Source: CAYQEC01 sp964569015
GTDB lineage: Bacteria; Actinomycetota; Acidimicrobiia; Spongiisociales; UBA5794
Assembly (NCBI GenBank): GCA_964569015.1
Contig: CAZMSN010000015.1
Coordinates: forward strand, 1-35,752
DNA length: 35,752 nt
Direction: 5' to 3'
Each line of letters begins with the position of its first letter. Positions within the stretch are counted from its first letter, which is position 1. The notes beneath the pieces were generated by a model. The model saw only the letters and a program-made list of their open reading frames with translations, was not told where the DNA came from and searched no databases. Positions 31,070-35,752 of the stretch are shown one piece after another. Both the position numbers and the translations under genes were made by a program.

Positions 31070-31965
31070 GCCCGAAGAACCGCTTCGACGGCTTCCTGCT
31101 CGTCGACAAGGAAGCGGGCTGGACCTCGCACGACGTGGTCGCCAAGGTGCGGCGTCTCACCGAGACACGCAAGGTCGGTCATGCCGGGACGCTCGACCCG
31201 CTGGCGACCGGGTTGGTGGTGCTCGGCCTCGGCCGGGCGACGCGGCTGCTGCGCTTCGTGCAGGACGCCCCGAAGGAGTACCTGGCCCACGCCAAGCTGG
31301 GCGTTGCCACCGATTCGCTCGATGCCGACGGGGCGGTGCTGTCGCGCGAGCCGATGGCGGTGTCGGAGGCGGAGGTGCGCCGAGCGATGGCTCGATTCGT
31401 CGGCACGATCCCGCAGATCCCACCGATGGTTTCGGCGCGCAAGGTCGATGGGCGTCGCCTCTATGAGCTAGCCCGTGAGGGCGTGGAGGTGGAACGGGAA
31501 GCCCGGTTGGTGGAGGTCTCATCGCTCGACCTGCTCGACTTCGCTCCCTGCGACTACCCGGAGATGTCGTTCCAGATCACCTGCAGCAAAGGAACCTACG
31601 TGCGGACGCTCGCAGACGACATTGCCCGTGCCCTCGGCGGCCGTGCTCATCTGACGGCCCTGCGCCGTCTCCGCAACGGCTCTCTCCGGGTCGAGGACGC
31701 TCACTCGATCGATGCGATCGAGGCCGCCGGCGAAGAGTGGAGGGCCATGGCGCTGCCGGCAGCGGACGGCCTGCCCGACCTGCCGTTGGCCACGGTGGGC
31801 GACGAGGCGGCTGAGGCCGTGCGCAACGGCGTCGTATTTCCGGCGGCGAGGTTGGTCGCGGAGCCCAATGATGGCCCGTTGCGCCTTGTCGACGGCGAGG
31901 GCGTGCTGCTCGCCGTGTACCGGGTCGATGGGTGCAGGGCCACGGCGGAGGTAGTGCTGGCGTGA
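31066..31965 (+). CDS. truB: tRNA pseudouridine-55 synthase TruB
   Basis: A 299-residue pseudouridine synthase forming psi55 in the T-loop of tRNAs. The catalytic Asp44 lies in VGHAGTLDPLATG, preceded by GFLLVDKEAGWTSHDVV. Further blocks are YLAHAKLGVATDSLDADG, IPPMVSARKVDGRRLYELAR and CSKGTYVRTLADDIARALGG. The C-terminal 60 residues form the small PUA-like part. The GTG at 31066 overlaps nrnA and the stop overlaps ribF, each by 4 bases. Confidence 0.96.
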   Translation: MSPKNRFDGFLLVDKEAGWTSHDVVAKVRRLTETRKVGHAGTLDPLATGLVVLGLGRATRLLRFVQDAPKEYLAHAKLGVATDSLDADGAVLSREPMAVSEAEVRRAMARFVGTIPQIPPMVSARKVDGRRLYELAREGVEVEREARLVEVSSLDLLDFAPCDYPEMSFQITCSKGTYVRTLADDIARALGGRAHLTALRRLRNGSLRVEDAHSIDAIEAAGEEWRAMALPAADGLPDLPLATVGDEAAEAVRNGVVFPAARLVAEPNDGPLRLVDGEGVLLAVYRVDGCRATAEVVLA

Positions 31966-32885
31966 TCGTGCTCGAAGGCGATTTCCACGACTGGGAGCCG
32001 GTGGAGCATCCCAGCGCGGTGACGATCGGCATGTACGACGGCGTGCACCGAGGCCACCAGCAGGTCCTCGCCGAGCTGCGCTCGGCCGACCCGCACCTAT
32101 TGCTCGCCGTGGTGACGTTCCGGGACCATCCGGCGGTGCTGCTGCGGCCCGACGAGGCCCCGCTGCTGTTGACGACGATCGAGCAGCGCCTCGACCTGCT
32201 CGAAGCAAACGGCGCGGACGTGGCGGTGGTGATCGACTTCGATGAGCAGGTTCGGCATCTGAAGGCGCCCTCGTTCGTCGCTGAGGTGCTGGTGCGGGTG
32301 CTGCGAGCGCGGCTCGTTGTGGTCGGGGAGGATTTCCGGTTCGGCTACCGCTTGGGTGGCGACGTTGCGCTCCTCGAGGTACTCGGGGAAGAGCGCGGCT
32401 TCACCGTGCGCCGAGTCGGTGTCTTCGAAGACGGCGAGCCGGTGCGCTCCACCACCATCAGGCGGGTGCTCACCGAGGGCGACGTGGCCACGGCGTGGCG
32501 GCTTCTGGGGCGGCCCTTCCAGCTCCGGGGCACGGTGGTCGAGGGTGACGGGCGGGGCAGGAAGATCGGTTTCCCGACCGCCAACCTGGAACTGGATCCC
32601 CGGATGTTCGTTCCCGGGTCCGGCGTCTACGCGGCGCTGTGCAAGGTCGCCGGGGACTGCATCCCGGCCGTGGTCAACATCGGGACCCGCCCCACCTTTG
32701 GTGGGACCGAGCGGGTGGTCGAGGCTCACCTCCTCGATTTCGAGGGCGACCTGTACGGCAGCGAGGTGTGGGTGGATTTCCAGGCGTGGATCCGGCCGGA
32801 GCGCAAGTTTCCCGACGTCGACGCGCTGGGGGCGCAGATCGGCGAGGACGTGGCGATCGCCCGGACTCTGCTGAGCGGCGAGTGA
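31962..32885 (+). CDS. ribF: Bifunctional riboflavin kinase / FAD synthetase RibF
   Basis: A 307-residue enzyme that phosphorylates riboflavin to FMN and adenylates FMN to FAD. The N-terminal nucleotidyltransferase has TIGMYDGVHRGHQ (the usual Phe before Asp is Tyr), VVTFRDHP and a VVGEDFRFGYRLGGD block, with STTIRRVLTEGDV. The C-terminal flavokinase domain has GRKIGFPTANLE, GVYAAL, VVNIGTRPTFGGTERVVEAH and DFEGDLYG. GTG at 31962 overlaps truB by 4 bases. It is the last gene of the rimP operon. Confidence 0.95.
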   Translation: MIVLEGDFHDWEPVEHPSAVTIGMYDGVHRGHQQVLAELRSADPHLLLAVVTFRDHPAVLLRPDEAPLLLTTIEQRLDLLEANGADVAVVIDFDEQVRHLKAPSFVAEVLVRVLRARLVVVGEDFRFGYRLGGDVALLEVLGEERGFTVRRVGVFEDGEPVRSTTIRRVLTEGDVATAWRLLGRPFQLRGTVVEGDGRGRKIGFPTANLELDPRMFVPGSGVYAALCKVAGDCIPAVVNIGTRPTFGGTERVVEAHLLDFEGDLYGSEVWVDFQAWIRPERKFPDVDALGAQIGEDVAIARTLLSGE

Positions 32886-32908
32886 CGTGCGGGATTGCAG
32901 CTCCCCCT

Positions 32909-33008
32909 CGGCGCACTCCGTGCGCCGGTCCCTCCCCGATGCCAGGGGGGACGAGTGAGGGGAAGGCCGGCAACGTTCGCCGATTGCCCTGATGCCAGGG
33001 GAGACGAG
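32909..33008 (+). repeat. Intergenic palindrome and imperfect direct repeat upstream of rpsO
   Basis: In the 233-base spacer after ribF, a 7-base stem (CGGCGCA 32909-32915 with TGCGCCG 32921-32927) is followed by two copies of an 18-base word, GATGCCAGGGGGGACGAG (32938-32955) and the same with one change (32991-33008), 53 bases apart. A weaker copy (GATACCAGGGGGG) lies after rpsO at 33422. No T-run follows the palindrome, so it is not a clear terminator. It may belong to a dispersed intergenic repeat family. Confidence 0.5.
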
Positions 33009-33039
33009 CGCTGGCCTCGGCCGTCGCGTGGAATCCCGA

Positions 33040-33067
33040 TTGGTGGACGAGGGGAACCTGTTACACT
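33040..33067 (+). promoter_or_regulatory. rpsO promoter
   Basis: TTGGTG (33040-33045) and TACACT (33062-33067) are 16 bases apart, the best -35/-10 pair in the window. The -10 is followed by CCTGCCCGG. The leader is about 45 bases, with a small CGGACGTTCGTCCG palindrome at about 33073-33086 and GAGAAGGA at 33103-33110. Leaders of rpsO are autoregulatory in several bacteria. Confidence 0.6.
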
Positions 33068-33118
33068 CCTGCCCGGACGTTCGTCCGCGCTTACGTTTTT
33101 CCGAGAAGGAAAGTCTGC

Positions 33119-33376
33119 GTGAAAGACACGAAGACGGTCATCGAAGAGTTCGGCAAGCACGAGACCGACACGGGCACGCCCGAGGTTCAGGTCGCGTTGT
33201 TGACCGAGCGAATCAACCACCTCACCGAGCATCTGCGGTTCCACAAGAAGGACCACCACGGACGGCGGGGCCTGTTGATGATGGTCGGCAAGCGCCGACG
33301 GCTTCTCGGCTACCTCAGAGACCAAGACGTCGAGAGGTACCGCACGCTGATAGCCCGTCTCGGGCTGCGGCGTTAG
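33119..33376 (+). CDS. rpsO: 30S ribosomal protein S15
   Basis: An 85-residue S15, slightly short of the usual 88-89, which binds the central domain of 16S rRNA. Typical blocks are HETDTGTPEVQVALLTERIN, LTEHLRFHKKDHHGRRGLL and KRRRLLGYLRDQDVERYRTL. The GTG at 33119 is preceded by GAGAAGGA. It is followed by pnp, as in most bacteria, and has its own promoter. Confidence 0.96.
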   Translation: MKDTKTVIEEFGKHETDTGTPEVQVALLTERINHLTEHLRFHKKDHHGRRGLLMMVGKRRRLLGYLRDQDVERYRTLIARLGLRR

Positions 33377-33445
33377 ACATCCAGGAAGCGACTTCGGGCC
33401 GCCTTCTGTGATGCTGGAACCGATACCAGGGGGGTGAGGCGGTTC

Positions 33446-33497
33446 AGTTGTCAGTGGTCGGTGTTCGGCTCGATTCGAGGATCGACCACTGCCAATT
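33446..33497 (+). promoter_or_regulatory. Long hairpin between rpsO and pnp
   Basis: CAGTGGTCG (33452-33460) pairs perfectly with CGACCACTG (33483-33491). Beyond a T-C mismatch the stem continues for five more pairs (33446-33450 with 33493-33497, including one G-T). The apical part holds a small CTCG-ATT-CGAG helix (33469-33479). No T-run follows. In Streptomyces and E. coli the rpsO-pnp spacer forms a hairpin cut by RNase III, which controls PNPase synthesis; the same role is inferred here. Outside this element the 157-base spacer shows only the AAAGGAG site of pnp and the repeat-like word at 33422. Confidence 0.65.
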
Positions 33498-33533
33498 GAG
33501 CGCTCTCCCTCCACGATCACAAAGGAGATGCGC

Positions 33534-35752
33534 GTGGCAGAGACCACTGTACGCGGCCAGGTAGGCGAAAAGGAATTCGTCTTGACGGCCGGCAAACTCG
33601 CCCAACTCGCAGACGGGTCCGTAGTGGCCCACGTCGGCGGCACCGAGGTGCTGGTGACGGCGACTGCGAGCAGGGGCCTGCGGGAGGGCACCGATTTCTT
33701 CCCGCTCACCGTCGATGTCGAGGAGCGGATGTACGCCGTGGGACGCATCCCCGGCTCGTTCTTCCGCAGGGAGGGCCGCGCTACCGAGAAGGCGACGCTG
33801 ACCGCTCGTCTCATCGACCGGCCGCTTCGGCCTTCGTTCCAGGAGGGCTTCCGCTCCGAGACCCACATCGTGGCGACGGTGCTCTCGGCCGACCTGGTCA
33901 ATCCCTATGACGTTCCTGCCCTCAATGCCGCCTCGGCGGCGCTGACCGTCAGCCCGATCCCCTTCGTGGGACCGATCGGCGCCGTGCGGCTGGCACTGCG
34001 CAACGGCGAGTGGATTCCCTTCCCGACCTTCGAGGAACTCGAGGAATCGGTGTTCGACTTGATCGTTGCCGGCAAGCGCAATGCCGATGGCGTCGTCGAT
34101 ATCGCCATGGTCGAGGCGGGTGCCACCGAGCAGGGCCACCGTCACGTCAGTTCAGGCCAGCCTGCCAGCGACGAGGAGACCGTTGCCCGCGGGCTCGAGG
34201 ATGCCAAGGGCTACATCGGCCAGCTCATCGACCTCCAGCTCCAGTTGCGTGAGCAGCTCGGCGTTCCCGAGCCGGTCGAGTTCCCAGTCGTCGAGGAATA
34301 CTCAGAGGAGCTGTACGGGCGGGTCGAGCAGATCGCAAGCCTCAAGCTGTTCGACATGGGGATCATCACCGACAAGCGGCAGCGGCTCGAGGCGGAGGCG
34401 GCCATCGCTGAGGCGACGGTCGCAGAGCTCGGTATCGCAGAGGAGGACGAGGAGACGCTGAAGGCGGCGAAGAAGGCCTTCCGTGCTGTCCAGAAGAAGG
34501 TCATGCGCGAGCGCGTCGTCAACGACAGTGTGCGTATGGATGGCCGGGGACTCACTGAGATTCGGCCGCTGGAGATCGAGGTCGGTGTGATTCCCCAAGG
34601 TCACGGCTCGGCGTTGTTCCGCCGCGGTGAGACCCAGGTGCTCAACGTCTCGACGCTGGGCATGATGCGCATGGAGCAGATGCTCGACACGATCTCAGTC
34701 GAAGAGACCAAGCGCTACATGCACCACTACAACTTCCCGCCGTACGCCACCGGAGAGACGGGCTTCATGCGTGGTCCGAAGCGGCGTGAGATCGGGCACG
34801 GAGCGCTGGCCGAGAAGGCGCTGCTCCCCGTGATCCCGGAATCTGAGGACTTCCCGTACGCCTTCCGGATCGTGTCCGAGGTGCTGATGTCGAACGGCTC
34901 CAGCTCGATGGCCTCGGTGTGCGGCTCGACCCTGTCGCTGATGGACGCCGGCGTGCCGATCGAGGCGCCGGTGGCCGGCATCGCCATGGGGCTCATCGCC
35001 CACGATGGCCGCTTCGTGACCCTCACCGACATCCTCGGAGCCGAGGACGCCCTCGGCGACATGGACTTCAAGGTGGCCGGGACGCGTGACATGATTACCG
35101 CCCTGCAGCTCGACACCAAGATCGAGTCGCTTCCCGCCGACGTGCTCATCCAGGCGATGGGCCAGGCCCGCGAGGCGCGGCTGTTCATCCTGGACGCCAT
35201 GGCGGAGGTGCTTGCCGAGCCGCGGCCCGAGCTCGCGGCCAACGCACCGAAGATCGAAGCGATCCAGATCCCGAAGGATCGGATCGGCGAGGTCATCGGG
35301 CCCAAGGGGAAGGTCATCCGGGAACTCGAGGAGGAGACCGGAGCCACCATCGAGATCGACGACGACGGCATCGTCCGAGTCGGAGCCATCGACACGGCGT
35401 CGATGGAGCTGGCCCGGGAGCGCATCCTCGCCATCGGGTTCCCCCCGGAAGCCGAGGTGGGGAAGAACTACGAGGGCGAGGTCGTCAACATCACCAAGTT
35501 CGGCGCCTTCGTCAACATCCTCCCCGGACGTGACGGGCTGCTGCACATCTCCAAGATGGGCGGAGGCCGCCGCATCAACCAGGTCGAGGACGTGCTCTCG
35601 TTGGGTGACAAGGTGCAGGTGGTGGTGCAGGAGATCGACGATCGCGGCAAGGTCAGCCTCGACCTGGCCGAGGGCGTCGAGCTCGAGATCCCCGAAGGCG
35701 CCGTGTCCAGCGGTGGCGGAGACCGCGGCGGGCGTGACCGGGACCGCGATCA
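33534..35752 (+). CDS. pnp: Polyribonucleotide nucleotidyltransferase (3' truncated)
   Basis: The first 739 codons of PNPase, which degrades RNA 3'-5' with phosphate. Two RNase PH domains are present. The second holds the active-site run GDMDFKVAGTRDM (Asp509, Asp511 region) and FRRGETQVLNVSTLG. A helical domain lies between them. The KH domain (about 575-620, with RIGEVIGPKGKVIREL) and S1 domain (about 640-710, ITKFGAFVNILPGRDGLLHI) follow. A Gly/Arg/Asp-rich tail begins before the window ends. The GTG at 33534 has AAAGGAG 6 bases ahead; the in-frame ATG at 33528 abuts that site and is less likely. Confidence 0.96.
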   Translation, partial: MAETTVRGQVGEKEFVLTAGKLAQLADGSVVAHVGGTEVLVTATASRGLREGTDFFPLTVDVEERMYAVGRIPGSFFRREGRATEKATLTARLIDRPLRPSFQEGFRSETHIVATVLSADLVNPYDVPALNAASAALTVSPIPFVGPIGAVRLALRNGEWIPFPTFEELEESVFDLIVAGKRNADGVVDIAMVEAGATEQGHRHVSSGQPASDEETVARGLEDAKGYIGQLIDLQLQLREQLGVPEPVEFPVVEEYSEELYGRVEQIASLKLFDMGIITDKRQRLEAEAAIAEATVAELGIAEEDEETLKAAKKAFRAVQKKVMRERVVNDSVRMDGRGLTEIRPLEIEVGVIPQGHGSALFRRGETQVLNVSTLGMMRMEQMLDTISVEETKRYMHHYNFPPYATGETGFMRGPKRREIGHGALAEKALLPVIPESEDFPYAFRIVSEVLMSNGSSSMASVCGSTLSLMDAGVPIEAPVAGIAMGLIAHDGRFVTLTDILGAEDALGDMDFKVAGTRDMITALQLDTKIESLPADVLIQAMGQAREARLFILDAMAEVLAEPRPELAANAPKIEAIQIPKDRIGEVIGPKGKVIRELEEETGATIEIDDDGIVRVGAIDTASMELARERILAIGFPPEAEVGKNYEGEVVNITKFGAFVNILPGRDGLLHISKMGGGRRINQVEDVLSLGDKVQVVVQEIDDRGKVSLDLAEGVELEIPEGAVSSGGGDRGGRDRDRD

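Noticed and set aside
32909..32927. Rho-independent terminator after ribF
   Set aside because: The 7-base stem is followed by GTCCCTCC with no T-run; it fits an intergenic repeat better.

Overview
The window is a 35.7-kb piece of a GC-rich actinobacterial chromosome. It carries a compact set of translation, RNA-metabolism, isoprenoid and phospholipid genes, nearly all on the + strand. The order (rpsP, khpA, rimM, trmD, rplS, lepB, DUF2469, yraN, yifB, dprA, xerC, whiG, rpsB, tsf, pyrH, frr, cdsA, dxr, rip1, ispG, proS, rimP, nusA, infB, DUF503, rbfA, nrnA, truB, ribF, rpsO, pnp) matches, in condensed form, the Rv2909c-Rv2783c stretch of Mycobacterium tuberculosis. Frequent GTG/TTG starts, 4-base ATGA/GTGA overlaps, leaderless-looking promoters and F420 genes also point to Actinobacteriota. 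CofG and CofH are separate proteins rather than a fused FbiC, and CdsA has a very long N-terminal extension. This suggests a deep lineage such as Acidimicrobiia rather than Mycobacteriales or Streptomycetales, but that placement is inference. Two runs of exactly 100 N show that the sequence is a scaffolded draft or metagenome assembly.

Layout. 1-931: end of the S16 gene, then khpA and rimM. 939-1820 (minus): a lipoprotein. 1939-4982: cofG and cofH for the F420 chromophore, placed between rimM and trmD. 4979-7556: trmD, rplS and two tandem signal peptidase I genes. 7678-9176: DUF2469, yraN, a minus-strand zinc-ribbon gene with a possible 36-residue leader gene, and a DUF3795 protein. 9233-13467: yifB, dprA, xerC and a WhiG/FliA-type sigma factor. 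13618-16264: rpsB, tsf, pyrH, frr. 16295-23473: cdsA (giant, interrupted by an assembly gap), dxr, rip1, ispG. 23507-25219: proS. 25409-32885: rimP, nusA (second gap), infB, DUF503, rbfA, nrnA, truB, ribF, tightly packed. 33119-35752: rpsO and pnp, the latter running off the end.

How the genes fit together. Most products build or tune the ribosome: S16, L19, S2, S15, RimM, RimP, RbfA, TrmD, TruB, EF-Ts, IF2, RRF and ProRS. Others handle RNA (KhpA, NusA, PNPase, NrnA) or envelope and lipid supply (PyrH, CdsA, Dxr, IspG, Rip1, LepB). RibF, CofG and CofH supply flavin and deazaflavin cofactors. The most unusual features are a CofH with an unrecognised N-terminal domain of about 200-260 residues, a CdsA of at least about 1,120 residues, a hairpin plus T-run in the rimP-nusA-infB leader, and a long hairpin between rpsO and pnp. 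No tRNA, rRNA, insertion sequence, prophage or CRISPR array was seen.
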